64,000 bases of DNA. It comes from Drosophila pseudoobscura. Taxonomy: Eukaryota; Arthropoda; Insecta; Diptera; Drosophilidae. Positions 25,201-37,837 of the stretch are shown here, one piece after another; positions within the stretch are counted from its first letter, which is position 1, and each line of letters begins with the position of its first letter. Where the stretch lies: contig NC_046679.1 in NCBI RefSeq assembly GCF_009870125.1, positions 23,250,001 to 23,314,000 of the forward strand, in the 5' to 3' direction. The notes below the pieces were generated by a model. It had not been told where the DNA came from and ran no database searches. It was given only the letters and a program-made list of their open reading frames with translations. The position numbers and the translations under genes were made by a program.

Positions 25201-28200
25201 GCCCTGGCCCTAGCAATCCCCCCGCTCTCTCTCCACCTCTGTGTTTTGGCCAACAAATGCAATTTGAGTGTAAACACATTTAACTACGTTAAAAGGGGCA
25301 TGAGGAGGGTCTTTGGACTGTATCTTGATGTGCGATCTGCGACCTGCACATACGAGAGCTCCCTTGCCCTTCCAGCTTAAATGCAGCGCAAATTGCTCAT
25401 GTTCCCTGGACAGAGACACAGATAGACAGGACAGAGAGAGGAGGACCTTTGCCACCGAGAATGATCTATGCAAATCTGTAGATTTTATTTCCACGATGAG
25501 GATGATGGGAATCAAACGTACTCAACAGAAGAGGATCCTTTCAAGCTAAAAGAGCTCTGGATTTGCTTGAGTTTTTTGGAAAACATAAAGAAAATAGAGC
25601 TAGGCAGAGTCGTAGGAGTAACGGACATCTGCCATTAGCCCTATCCAAATAGACCTTTCGGTAATTGCGAGCATTTGTTTGGTAAATGTACACCCCAAGA
25701 GTGCTCGTAAAACTTCCTTTTGGCAGTCGAGTGGCGACAATTAATATTTCATTTTAATTAATATAATTTGTTTACGACTATTGGTAAACAAAAGTTTACC
25801 AAAGTGGAAGTGGAAATTCGCGTGTTACATTTTTTGGTAATATTTTAGTTAATGGCTTTATTGATCTGCTAGTGGAGTTGGGGAATGTCCAAGCCGGGGG
25901 ATGGGGATGATTCAGTGGTACCTTTTTCACCCTCTCCCCAAGTTGTGTCCCTTTTTGAAATTGAAATTATCTCTCCTTGCCAGCGTTAAAAATGCTTTTA
26001 GCATAATTTAATGGAATTTAATGGAAAAACATGAATTTTGCATTTCCATTTATAATGAGAGTGGAGAACACATTTGTGCACCTCTATAACTTTCTGCCCT
26101 ACGTGATCCTACCTTTCCACAAGGTATTTCCATTCATCTAAAACTCTGTTCCTGCCACTCCATAAGACAATTAAAATGTGATAAAATACTGTGCAAAATG
26201 GTATAATTTGTGTATATTATTAAAAAAAAAGCAAAACATACCAGAGAGGAGACCCACCTGAAGTTTGGGCACACCTTTCGTCCCCTCACCACTCCCAATC
26301 CACTACTACTCCTCTGTCAGTCCATCCATAAATAATCCAAATAATTTTTGTATAAAAATGCAGCACCATCTTGAAAATAAAGTCATAATTTTCGAAATGA
26401 TTTATGAATTGTAGAGCGAAGAGGCAACCAGCGCCAGCCAGACAGGTGGAGAGGGGAGATCTCTCAACGGGGTCTCTCTTTCTCTCTGTCGTTCCCTTTG
26501 CGATTATTACACATTTTATTTAATTTCTTTTTGTTGTTTTGCTGTTAATGCAACGCTTTTTAAATTAATTTCTTCAGGGGAATGCATTTTCAGGCTCCGA
26601 CTCGACGCTCCGAGTCGCGGGCTCAAGTTTTATTTCAAAAGACTGCAAAAGATGGCAGAATAGAGAGGGTGAGGAGAGTAGGGAGAGTGGTACCCTGTAC
26701 ATTAGCATAACCCGGCACGCATGCCGTCTGGTGTCTGCCTCCGGATAGGGCCGCGAGTGTCGTACAATAGCGAGGGCCGGGCTTGCCTCCTTTTGACCGC
26801 CTTTGGCTGGGTGCTTGTTAAATTTCGACATGGCCTCTTATGATTAGCTGAATTATGCTTTTAAAATTTGCATCGTGATAAGATCCGTGAACTTAGCGCC
26901 GACTGCACTATCATCTGAATGGTGGTGGAAGTGAGGTGGAGTAAAGGTGAGGCCACAGATAGTGTGGAGTGCTGCCAGGCAAGGGTGCTGGAACTATTAA
27001 ACAGTCTTGAGAAGGCCCTTGGCTAATTGTGCATAGTGGAGGGTGCCTTCTAAGAACTTTGGGCTCTTAAAATATCCACTTTATACGTGGCATACAAAGT
27101 GTTTAGAGAGAGTGGCACTTACTAGGGAAGATCTAGCCTGCACTTTAGGCTTGATAATAACTCTGATTGGTCATATACCTTTTTCCTGTCAAATCAACTC
27201 TTTCTATGCCTTCAGAATCGTTCATCGTCATAGTCTAAAGAACCCTTCACGTGCTCCTATATATGTGAGACATGTAAAATCTGCAAGAAAAATCGCCTTC
27301 AAAGACCCACTCTGGCCAGGCGGCTTATCTTTCTATAATTTTCCAGCCTTGGCAATTACGAATGCAAAATAATTTCTTTTGCTGACTGACCGCCGCCGAC
27401 ACTCGTCCCCTGCCCCTCTGCTGCCCAAGTGGCAATTAAGCCACTAAGAAAAATACTTCTTTTCTTTTGGCTTTCAACAGAAGTGAGAGGAGGAGGGTGG
27501 AAGGTGGATGTAGGTAGGTAGATGGATGTTGGCTAGATCCACGCCCCGCCTTGCATGCTGAAATTTGCATTTTAAGTTGTGTTTAAATATAATTTTTCTC
27601 CACCGTTTTCTTTGCACAATTATTTATTGCTGAAAGTGCAACTAGGCGTATGCTTAACTTTGTTGATAATTGGAGTGAGAATAAATTTATAATTTATAAT
27701 TCGTATACTTATATTTTTTTTTTATTTGCCTTTGCTCGCGATTCGAAGTGCACAAAACATGAACGCTAATTAATGTGATTTTTAAGCGTTGAAAAATTGC
27801 AGTCATTTGTATATATTTCTCTTTCTTTTTGCCGATTTTTTGTGTGCCATATATACATACGTATGGCCATATTTTCTACCACTTTTGCTTGGATTTTTAT
27901 TCAAGTTTTTTGTTTGAGTTTTTCCCCATTTTTGTGGGCGCCAAAAAGGCGTTACAGACTGTGGCTGTTGGCCAGTGGAATAACCCATGATTATAGTAGG
28001 GGCACTCAAGTCGCCGGCTAATGGCCCCCATCAAGCCCACCGAAGCCCAGCCAACCACCCACTCGCTGTTGGCATTTTCCACCCTTCAACCATTTTGGTA
28101 ACGTTTGAACTTTTGCCATTTGTCAGCTATTTTGCATTATAGCAACCCCTCTACCAAATGAATCATGGACACAAGGCGCGTTCAAGGCTCTCCCCCGTCA

Positions 28201-30170
28201 TACCTTCTCACTCCCCAGGGTGTCAACGTGTGTGGGCGTCAAATATATCGGTTACTTTCGCACCAAGCCCAAGCCCAAGCCCAAACGAACCGAAACCATG
28301 CAGGGGCAGTGGCAGTGGCAGTGGCAGAGGAGTTGGCAGTAGCTGACAAGCCAAAACCGCACAACTCCAACTCAAAATTCAATTCGTGTCACTCGAAAAG
28401 GGGGGACACCACTTGCTAATCGGTTAAATTAGCCGTAAAAGAATACACAAGTCATCGGGTTACACATGGATCGGGGGCGCTGGCGCTGCGCTTCCAATAC
28501 GAGTGATACTCCCTCGCAACGTGAGAACTTCGGCCTCTGTCAGGTGAAGACCAGCCGAGAGGGGGACGAGTCGAGGCGAGTGCCTGACTTATGATAGACG
28601 TGTGCCATGGGTGTCAGATCGGGATACCCAGAAAGCAGTGGCGTAGCTGGAACCGGGCACAGTTTCAGAGGGAATGCATTAAGATTATTGCATAGGCAAG
28701 ATTCGAAAGTAATATATATGAGAGAAAGAACAGAATGCTGAACTTATCCATCCCATAACTCATTGACCATTCGACTTGTCATTATCAAAAGCTTATCGAT
28801 TCTTACCGCCACTTATCGCTATTTATCTCTACTTAACGATGATAATTCATCACTCACATAATCAGCTTACTGGAAGGGTATATCATTCAGCAAGGAACCT
28901 TCCCTTGAGCTTCAGATCTGATCGATAGCTCCCCCCGGTCGTTCTACGCACCTGGATGGCGCAAAAACAAAAGCAGGACCAGAATGCAGGCACAGAAAAG
29001 AAGATATATGTCGCAGAGGGGAGAAGCAATAGCCATAGCAATATCAATACCATTACCAATACCAATATCAATGTCAACAGGTTTCTGGCTTTCTCAGCTG
29101 AGGATCTCTCTCTCTCTCCCGATGCATTGCTGATACGATCTCGAGTTTCGCGCGACTCAACCGCGACGATCTGCCGCCGGCGGAGCTCAGGTCCCTCACA
29201 CTCCTCCTCGTCTCTGCCTGAATGACTGGGCAATGGGTACTGGGTGCTGGGTACTGGCCCTGGGACTCGGACTCGGACTGGGACTGAGACTAAGACTGGG
29301 CTTTGGGACTGGGATCCCGGGATCCTTTGGCATCTTAATCATTGTTATTTGGAGCCATTAGCCTCAACGCTTTGGCTGCTGGTGTTTTGCCTCGACGGCA
29401 ATTATGTTGACAATTCGGACGACCCCAAAACAGATTACAGCCAGAATGGGTCCATCCCCAGAGCTGGGGTTATCATTAAGAGCAGTTTATTGAATACGTA
29501 TAACATTTTTGGCCTGATTAATGGTTTCTGCGCCTTTGGGACAGGTGGTCGGGGCGTGGCACTGCCCTGATGTCATCAAACAGGAAGCAGAATACTGAGA
29601 CCGTTTAGACCAAATAAACGTCGCCCCAAAACGCATCGCATAAATTCTCAATTATCGCCCACGCCTGTGCCTGTGCCAGTTCTTGGTCTTGGGACTTGGC
29701 CAATTTTCTGTGGTTTTATTGGAGCATAAATAAAAATGTTCAGACTTCTTGGCTATTTAGACATCACAACCTGAGCTTCACTGAGATAAATAGGTCTTCG
29801 GTTTAGAGATCTCTTAGCTATAGATGTGCCACACTGTTCTTTCAGTGTGTGTTCCGCAAAAGCCAACTGTTTGCAGATTGAATCGTTTAGAACCTTAAAT
29901 ACTTCCATAATATAGAGCTACAATATCATTTTGTGGCCCTGCGGCTGCTGCAATTGATCCAGGAGTACGAAGAGTGGGTTTTGTAGCCGGGAAAATGCGG
30001 AAACGTGCCAAGCGATTCACATCGCACTCTCTCTGTGGCTCTGTGGAGTGGGGACTGCTGGACGCCTGGACTCTGGGGCTGGTGTTTGCTACGAATTGAA
30101 AAGGGGGTTTTGTTTTTCTCTGTTTCTTAGTTTTGTTTGGTGTGCAACAAATCCATCAAGGAGCAGGCCT
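19246..30170. other. Gene-free interval upstream of spineless
   Basis: No supportable gene. A cluster of TCAGTC words followed by GCCATCTTGGC (19,441-19,475) looks promoter- or PHO/YY1-like. CAG/CTG-rich sequence lies at 19,795-19,870, TGGCTC/TGGCAC repeats at about 21,712-21,742, GA runs at 25,008-25,030, and AAGATGGC followed by GAGAG words at 26,649-26,690. CCCAAG repeats occur at about 28,264-28,286, GGCAGT at 28,306-28,330, and GACTCG/GACTGG at about 29,262-29,302. Between these the sequence is ordinary AT-rich fly intergenic DNA. Confidence 0.5.
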
Positions 30171-30175
30171 TGGCA

Positions 30176-30187
30176 GCGCCATCTAGT
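30176..30187 (-). promoter_or_regulatory. Strong CTCF-type motif upstream of spineless
   Basis: The minus strand reads ACTAGATGGCGC, a 12/12 match to the CTCF core ASYAGRKGGCRS, extended by a preceding C and a following T as in good sites. It is about 5 kb upstream of the candidate spineless promoter. A boundary role is inferred from the motif alone. Confidence 0.5.
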
Positions 30188-33100
30188 GTTTGGACTAGCC
30201 TTGGGGCGGTCTTGGGCATTAGAATGGATCGAAGCCGGCACCGCAACCCCCTCTCCCTATAAGTAAACACCCACTAAACGGAGTCGAGTCGGATTCGGAG
30301 TCAGTCTCCAATGGTTCATAAATCATCGCGATAGCAAATTACCGCTGCTGGATGGATACAGGCTCCAAAGAGGAAAGGAATGGGATACCTGGATCCCTAA
30401 CGAAAAAAAGCATGGAAGTTACAAAAGATCAATCTTATTTGCGCCCCGAAAATAGCCAAAGTTTGTGCTCGAAGAGGCGCTACGTTTGCCCAGGCCCCGG
30501 ACTCCGAGCTGGAGTCGCAGCCTGTTCGATTAATTTGGTTTGTTTGGGTCTTTGAACATCTCTCTTTCTTTTGGGTTTTGTTTTCTTTTTTGCTGCAGCA
30601 CTCGCTGCATTATTATTATTATTGTTATACCCTGCCTGTACCCTGTACCCTGCCGTTGTGGTCCGAGAGCCTGCTCCTCCAGCTAAACAAACTTACAATT
30701 TAGATTGAATTTATTTGAGCGCATGGCCTAGACGAGGAGCAGCCAGTGAGGCTGGCAGCCAGCTAGCCAGCCCATTGAGATCTTCATTTGCTGATCTTTC
30801 TGGGAACATCTTGGCGGCGTTGACCCCAAAGGCAAACTGCAGCTCCGCTCCAACTTCGACTGGGACTTGGACTGCGTACGATATCTGGGACTGACCGACC
30901 AGTTTGCCTGCCTGTCTGCCTGTCTGCCTTTCGCTTTGTGCCGTGCGTTCGCTTATCCCTTCCCCTCCACCCATCCTCCATCTGGGAGTTTGCTTTTTGA
31001 ACTCTATTAAACTCAACGGATTTATTAATTTTGCTGCCGATTAACTGTTTCAGATACCGCTTGACCATTCCTGAACTGAACCGGGTCCTAAGTCGCATCG
31101 TATCCGTTAGCTGCATCGCTTCATAAATCATATTTCGGCTGGGTCTCGGAAATCGGAGTCGGGCAATCGCATAAAGAATACTTTTAAACGCCGACAAAGA
31201 TTGACATTCGCATAATTAGACAGTCCGGGATACGATGGGGAAATGGTATAGGGAGACGGGAAAGGGTTTGTGTAGCGAGAACCTGGTGAATCGATGGGTT
31301 TGAGGGTTAGCTTTGGCATTAGCTCTAATGACAGTGTCAAATACACGACATGACAATAGCCATAAAGCCACGACATGAAGCCATAACATTAACTACAACA
31401 CAGGCCACACATGTGTATCTGTCAGATACGGCTCCAAGCACAGGGTTCAAAACAAACATCAGGCAGAGTGTGAATTGCTCACACCGGTGTTCAGGGATAC
31501 CCTAGGAAAAATCGTTTTATATTGTATCAAATATGATAAAATATAGTCCTAATATTTAGATGAATTTGGGCTTTAAATTGTGAGACTGTAACGAATTTCA
31601 AGTCATAAGAATGATTACAAAAAATTAGTTTAACTTTTAAAACTACAAATGTACCCTGGGAAAATCCTTCAGAATTTCCATAGTAATAGAGAACTATTCC
31701 CTTCTTAAGTGTCTTATGTATATGTACATTTATATGCACTTAAGATTTCGATCCAATCTTGATCTTATATGTGTGCCTGTACTACAAAAATTCCAGATCT
31801 TGGAGTAAATTATCCATAGTCTAGAAGAGTCCTCCCCTATGTTATAGCTAACAAACTCTTTTTATGGAAACTACGGGGACAAAATTCAATCTGAAATATG
31901 TCAGCAATGCAAGGGCATTAAGGAGGCGTGGGGCGGGGGGCTCGCTGGGGCGTTTGCGTTGGTCGCCCATTCCCCATGTGGTGCTGCTGTTTTCTGGTGG
32001 TATGTGGTGTGTGCAGTGGTTGTGGTGGTGGTGGTGGCGGTGTCCACTTATCTCGCGCAATTGATCGCGGGTTGTTATAGCCGTATGCTAGCTGCCGCCT
32101 TTACTGGCGGCCATTGTTTGCATTTTTTTCAGCTTTTTTCAGTACTTTTTTCTTGTTGTTGTTGTCGTGTGTTGTGTTCTGTCTAAAATGACATTTTTGT
32201 TTGAGTCGTTTTTTTTTTTTTTTTTTTTTGGTGGTTTGTCATGTCCATTGTTCTGTGCGAGTATCTGTGCCTGTGTGTGTGTATCTGAGAGTGTGCATTT
32301 TATTTTATACCTTTGACAAAGGCAGCCATTTTGGGCCTTCCACAAATGGCAATTATAATTGCGGCTACTTAACGTGCAAAGGGCGCCGCAGGGCGGTGCC
32401 TGGGAGGTGGAGAGTGGTCTGGGGACTGCATTTTTCTAAAAGGTAAACATCGTTTTATAGCCAGTTGGCGGTGATTGTTTTGGCGATGAAGGCGTATGGA
32501 ACTGGAGTAGAAGGATACCCTGTGATTGCAAAGATCTAGAGACAAATTTCTGCCTTGTCCACCCAGAGGTATTGTCCAAGTATCGTACTACAATCGAATT
32601 AAAAGATGACGGTCTGTTAGGAACATTTATTTCAATGGTTCGAGATCTTTCATGATGAGATGTACCCTATAAGATGCGTTTATATATTTTATACTTATGT
32701 TTATTATTCTTATAGACTTTATAGACTTCTTCCTCTGTCTCTCTGCCTGTTTCAAGTCTTCCCATCAGCCTCAAACACCCATTACTTTACTCGGTGGAAA
32801 CCAGAGTATCCACAGATTGCACTCTGTTTACTTTTTGTTATCCATTATGGCTGTGCCTTGTTCCAGCTCCCAGTTGTTGTTGCTTAGTGCACATAGAATA
32901 ATTATATTTAATTGGCGCCGTCAATGGATATCGGCGTAAACATTATGGGTGGAAAAGCATTATGGGATTCCGTATACTCGTACTTTTTTTTTGTAGAATT
33001 TTTACCTTATCTGTTTCTCTCTTTTTGTCGCGTTTTTGTAGCCCTCCTAATGTTGTCAGTCTTTGACTGGCCATCGGGAAGGGTTAGGACCCGGCTTAAT

Positions 33101-34990
33101 TGGCAAATTATATAGATCCCATTCCATATAGAGTGCTTGTCTAGATGTGATCAGCAGTGACATTGATGTGACCAGGCAGCTGCTGCTCAAAAGCCAACGA
33201 GTAAGAAAAACGAGTTAATAAGAAACTTGTTACGAAATTAGGCAAACTGGGGTCGCATTAAGGGATCGCGGCAAAAACTTACACAAAACACACATAATTC
33301 CTCATCAGGCGCAAAGGGAAGGACGTCATCGCGAAATTGATATGCGAGAGCGCCAGCAGCAACAACAAGACTTGAGCACTGGCTGAACGAGGTAGCAGCT
33401 ACATTGCAGCACCCTTTACAGACGAGAGTTACCGAGAGTCGGAGGCCATTCGCTGCTGACTCGTTTCGCCAGTACTTAAGAGTAATTCCACACAAGCGAC
33501 GACAAAGAGAGGAGAACAAGTGCAAAGCGAAGAGCAAGGAGGATGGAAAAGCACCTGCATTGTGTACATCCTAACCCTCTGCTGCAGCGCTGCTCTGCTC
33601 ATGCTTCTTCTTTGATACGCTGCTCGCTCCTCTGCCGCTGCTGCCTGTCCACGAAGTTGAAGCGTAAATTGATAAGCTACTCGAAGATCAAAAACGAGCA
33701 GTGTCGGTGGGTTGGGGGGGTAATCGGCTGAAAGAGGAAACTGGTTGAGCTCTCCACTTACTTATTAGTGCCAGGAATTGACATGCGTTGCCTTCTGTTT
33801 TGTGTGCTCTCTTTTCTTATGTACATACATATATCCTGTTCGCTACTCCCCTACTACTATAGAATAGTGAGCGTTAGGCACTTCGGCACTTATTTTGTAC
33901 CTAATTTCAATCAAAATCGAATAACCATAACTGGAGCTGAAACAATCGGAATGCAAAGGGTATCAGAAGCTTCGACCTTTGCAGCTAGATTTTACATTAC
34001 ATCCTTTTTAGTCATTGTTCTTGCCTCTTTGCTGCTTCTCTACCTTTTGTTCTTCCTGTCCTTCCTTTTTGCGCATTGGACAGGCATCAGACTCCTCCAT
34101 CCAGTGGCTAGATAAACATTTGGTTTCTCTTTGACTTTGCATTGAATACCTGCACGCAATGTAATTGACAGTGCAACTCCATTCTCCATTCTCCGTTCTC
34201 GATTCTCCACCTCTGACGTCACAAAAAACCCGAGGAGGCCCCCGTTCGGCTTCCCCCGGCAAAATGGCAGACCTGCGGCAATGACATGCGGTTGGGCCAA
34301 GAACATATGGCCAAGACTTAGTGCCTTCTTGAGTGCCGACATTTTGACTGCCTAGATATATGTTTTTCTTCTGATGCTATAGAATTTTGTGGTGTACATT
34401 TCATACTTCATGTTGTAGTTGTTGTTGTTGTTGCTGGTGGTGCTCCTGTCATGTGGCACAAACGAATAAATCATTCGCGATAAGCCCCAAACTGAGTGCT
34501 CATGTTTATGGCTTTAATGGCTTTGGTCACACCAAATAAAATTTGCATTTTCCAAAAGGAAAAGAACAAAGAAAACTGCAAACCAAATTCAGTGATAACT
34601 CGGAACCAGAAAGGGAGAACGAGAACCAGAGATGCCATTGAATGATAGTCTTTTCAAAGATAACTCTTAATTACCGCCTAATTAATTAACAGATGAACGA
34701 CGAGAGCACAGAAATCGTGTCGTTCTGCAGGCACGAAAGAGCTGGCAATAGCTGCTCTCACAGAGTGAGAACAGCAAACACGCCCCCGTCAATAATGAGC
34801 ACAATGCGGTGGGAGCGAGATAGCTTGAATACTTCCATAATTGTCGGTGGTGCTTGCCTCGGTTGGTTGTCGTTGTGCTCTCTCTCTCTCTCTCACTCCC
34901 TTCCTCTTTGTCAGTGACTTTCCAGTTACTCACACAGGCGCAAGCATGACGTTGCACAAAGGAACGCTGGCACTGTGGAACACTGCGCTC
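30188..34990. other. Gene-free interval immediately upstream of the spineless promoter region
   Basis: No supportable gene. It contains TTATTA/TACCCTG short repeats at about 30,610-30,655, GGTGGT-rich sequence at 32,020-32,041, a T21 run at 32,209-32,229, (CT)n at 34,881-34,895 and scattered GA words. The minus-strand 99-codon frame at 33,238-33,537 and the plus-strand 115-codon frame at 33,768-34,115 show no domain or splice support. Confidence 0.5.
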
Positions 34991-35377
34991 TCTCTCGCTC
35001 TATCTTTCGCTGTTGAATTGCCGTTAACGATCACGTTGCCAGGACGACTGGAAGCCACAACATGTGTTCAAGTTTCGCCGTTTCGTTCCATCAGGACTGG
35101 TTTTTTCCACACGTTTCCAATATCGTATTTCAGTTTCAGCGTTTACGTGGCCGTAGTCGTCTCGCGGCCAAAAAGAAAATCGCGAGAGAGAGAGGCATAC
35201 TGTGAGTGGGAGCCAGCAGGAAAGGGAGAGGGAGAGCGCAATAGTTTTTCGGCAAACAACAGACGGTAGATAGAGGGTCGCGCCCCAAAACGGACGGTCA
35301 AACAAAGCCGTCGGCGCTTCTGCGCTGCCAACAACGTTTGTGTTTCATTTCAAACGACTGCGGCTAGCTATTTACGG

Positions 35378-35407
35378 TATATAACCATATATTTCGGCAA
35401 ATTTCAG
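35378..35407 (+). promoter_or_regulatory. ss: Candidate spineless core promoter (TATA plus initiator)
   Basis: TATATAA at 35,378-35,384 is followed by TTCAGAG; taking the A at 35,406 as +1 puts the TATA box at about -28, the normal spacing. GAGA-type words (CGAGAGAGAGAG, GGGAGAGGGAGAG) lie 165-220 bp upstream. Downstream to about 36.3 kb the sequence becomes A/C-rich and CAA-rich, as in fly leaders. A donor-like AAAAG/GTGCGT at 35,687/35,688 could join the 5'UTR acceptor at 37,363. No transcript evidence is available to me. Confidence 0.4.
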
Positions 35408-37363
35408 AGGGTATCCACATATTGTACTAACACATGCAAAGATGTTCGGCTCGCATCAGCAGCCGAACGCCAGAGCCGAAGTCTCGATGCATGTCTGTGC
35501 ATGTCTCAACATGTCTGCCATTCGGTTTTCAACATTCGACCAGCGCGGGTCTCTGTGTTGCGCGCGTCAAGAAAAAAATTATAACAGTTCAAAAGTTCAT
35601 TCTGGCGCTCGCGTGCAGTCCGACCGCTGCTGCTCAAAACTAACGGTTCTTCAAAGCCCGTGCCTGTCGCCGTCCCCGTCGGAAAAGGTGCGTGCCTGTG
35701 ATCCGAGTGCATGTGTGTGTCCGTGTGTGCAAGTGTAAAAGTGAAACGGAGACCAAGACGCAGCATACCCTGTCACGCGATACATACCCTGTAGCACCGA
35801 AAGAGAGGAGAACAGGAATTAGAAGAAGCAGAGGATACAGAAGAAGAACAAGAACAAGAAGAATTGTAAATTAAAAAGAGAGACAAAGTGCAAGTGCAGA
35901 CTGCCGTCGGTCATTCCACTCCGCCCACGCGTGTGGGTGTGCGTGTTGGGGCAAGGCCAGACAAATGTCACTTTGACAACTTGCCTCTGCCTGTGGCGCC
36001 ACCAGTGGCAGCAGCAACTCCAGCTACCGGCAAGCATCGTCGATCGTGCTTCAAATGATTTGCGTGCCGTTCTTGCGTTAGCGTTTATGGTTCCGTGTCG
36101 ATTTTGATTTTTTGCTGTTTGTTGCATGCGTCGTCATCGTCATTGATAAACCCAAAGCCCAAACCACAATTACAACAGCAACAACAACCAACTCATGAGA
36201 GTGTTGCAAGTGCAAGTGAAAAAAGCAAAAGTGTGGCCCCATGCAAGAACCAAAACAAAGAACCCCCAGCACACGCAAAAGGAACCGCAATAATCAAAAC
36301 AAAATCAAAATAATCGGCAAAATTGAAATTTGAAAAGCCATTGAGAAATTGGGGGAACATCGTATGGGGAAATGTTGCAAGGCTTTGTGCTAATTATTTT
36401 TGTATTTCCCACTCGGAATTTTGGAATTTATCCTACGTGGATGAAACTTCTTTGATTGGTTCCCAATAGGAAATTTAGGTTTTATCAAAGAATTTTGGAT
36501 CTGTTTTTGAGTAAATTCGAAATATTCGCTTTTAAATTACATAAATATAAACTAGTAAAATGCAAAAGTGATTGAATATTACTAATCTCAATCCGAATAT
36601 TTATTCCTTCCTAAACTTGATGAACTTAAAATTCTAAAGATATTGTTTTTCCATTTGCTCCTTCGATTGTTAAAAGACTTCGATTGTACAACTAATGCTT
36701 CAGTTTTATTCAATCGTAATAAAATATTTAAAGTTTCTTCCTATACATTTTGCTGATTACAGATTGAATCTAAGTTTTCCAAATTTATTCTTCGCTATTC
36801 AGTAACAAAATCTCAAGGAAGTTATATCCGAATTGTAGACTCTTATGTTGTTTCCTTCCATAATTTAATAAATTGTATAATTTATTTCTTCAATTCTCTC
36901 AGAGCAGCGCTATAGTAAAGTTTTGAAATCGTTAAACTTCATTCTAAACTTAAAGTTCGAAAAACGTTTAAAACATTTATTGTAGCCTCATAAAGCGAAC
37001 TTTTATAGTTTCAATAAAGCTGTGCACATAAATTAAATATTTTTGTACAATTAAATGGGTTGTAAAATGTATAAAGCTGCTTACAATCATTAGTTTTCCA
37101 AGGAACCCAAAAGTTATCAAATAAAAACGCTTAAATATAGTTTAACATTCAATAAAGTTAGGGTGCATCCACCCTCTGAGATTCTGGAGCTTACGGACAA
37201 AATCGTATCGAAGTTTTCCCAGAGCTAATCCCAAAGACAAAACAAAGGCCTAGGCTTAGTGGCAATCCCAAGGCTTTCCCCATCACAAAGCCCCAACAAC
37301 CCAGCGGTGTTTTCTCAATGGCTAAATCCGAGATTTCCCATTCACCTCCCCCTCTCCATGCAG

Positions 37364-37781
37364 TATTGAAACCGCTCGAAACTCCAGTGCAATAAGAGGA
37401 AAGAAGGCAGCGCGATGAAAAAGCAAACAAAATGTAAGCGTGATGATAATTAAAAATAAAATACCAGCAAGAAAGAAACAAAATTTACGCGTGGCTGCAG
37501 CCGTGGCCGAAACCGAAAACGACATCGAAGCAGCAGCAGGATCTCCCTGGATCCGAACGCAGCCAGAAGAAGCTTCTGGTGGCTGCCTGGTGGATCAGCC
37601 GTGTGGCCAGAGCAGACCAAATCAATAAATAAAAACCAATTACAACAAAAACGAAAAGAAAAGAGCAAAGAACAGTGAGCGTGCGAGCGAGCGAGCGAGC
37701 TAAGAGTTGATATAAGAAAAATAATAATCAGAAGAGTAAAAATCATTCACAACGGCGACCATAACGAACTCCGCCCTAGCG
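37364..37781 (+). other. ss: Probable spineless 5'UTR in the first coding exon
   Basis: A strong acceptor (CACCTCCCCCTCTCCATGCAG) ends at 37,363. From there to the ATG at 37,782 the sequence is A/CAA-rich with short upstream ATGs, typical of long fly leaders. Where the upstream leader exon ends is uncertain. The AT-rich stretch 36.3-37.2 kb looks intronic. Confidence 0.5.
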
Positions 37782-37837
37782 ATGAGCCAGCTGGGCACCG
37801 TCTATGCCACCAAGCGGAGGCGACGGAACGGCAAAAG
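37782..37837 (+). CDS. ss: Spineless, first coding exon (N-terminus)
   Basis: ATG at 37,782 begins MSQLGTVYATKRRRRNGK, the N-terminus I know for Drosophila Spineless, with the basic KRRRR cluster expected of a nuclear signal. The exon ends at 37,837 with two bases of a split serine codon before GTGAGT. Spineless is the fly aryl-hydrocarbon-receptor homologue, a bHLH-PAS transcription factor that pairs with Tango in the nucleus. It sets distal antennal identity, tarsal and bristle growth, sensory-dendrite form and the random choice between R7 photoreceptor types. The upstream gene-free 30 kb and the very large next intron fit its many enhancers. No coding gene lies between this exon and the cysteine-rich gene. 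Confidence 0.95.

Noticed and set aside
33238..34115. 99- and 115-codon frames upstream of spineless
   Set aside because: No conserved motif and no plausible splice sites joining them to anything.
35995..36010. CCACTGGTGGCGCC on the minus strand as a third CTCF site
   Set aside because: Two mismatches in the core; it also lies in the leader-like region, so it is not listed.
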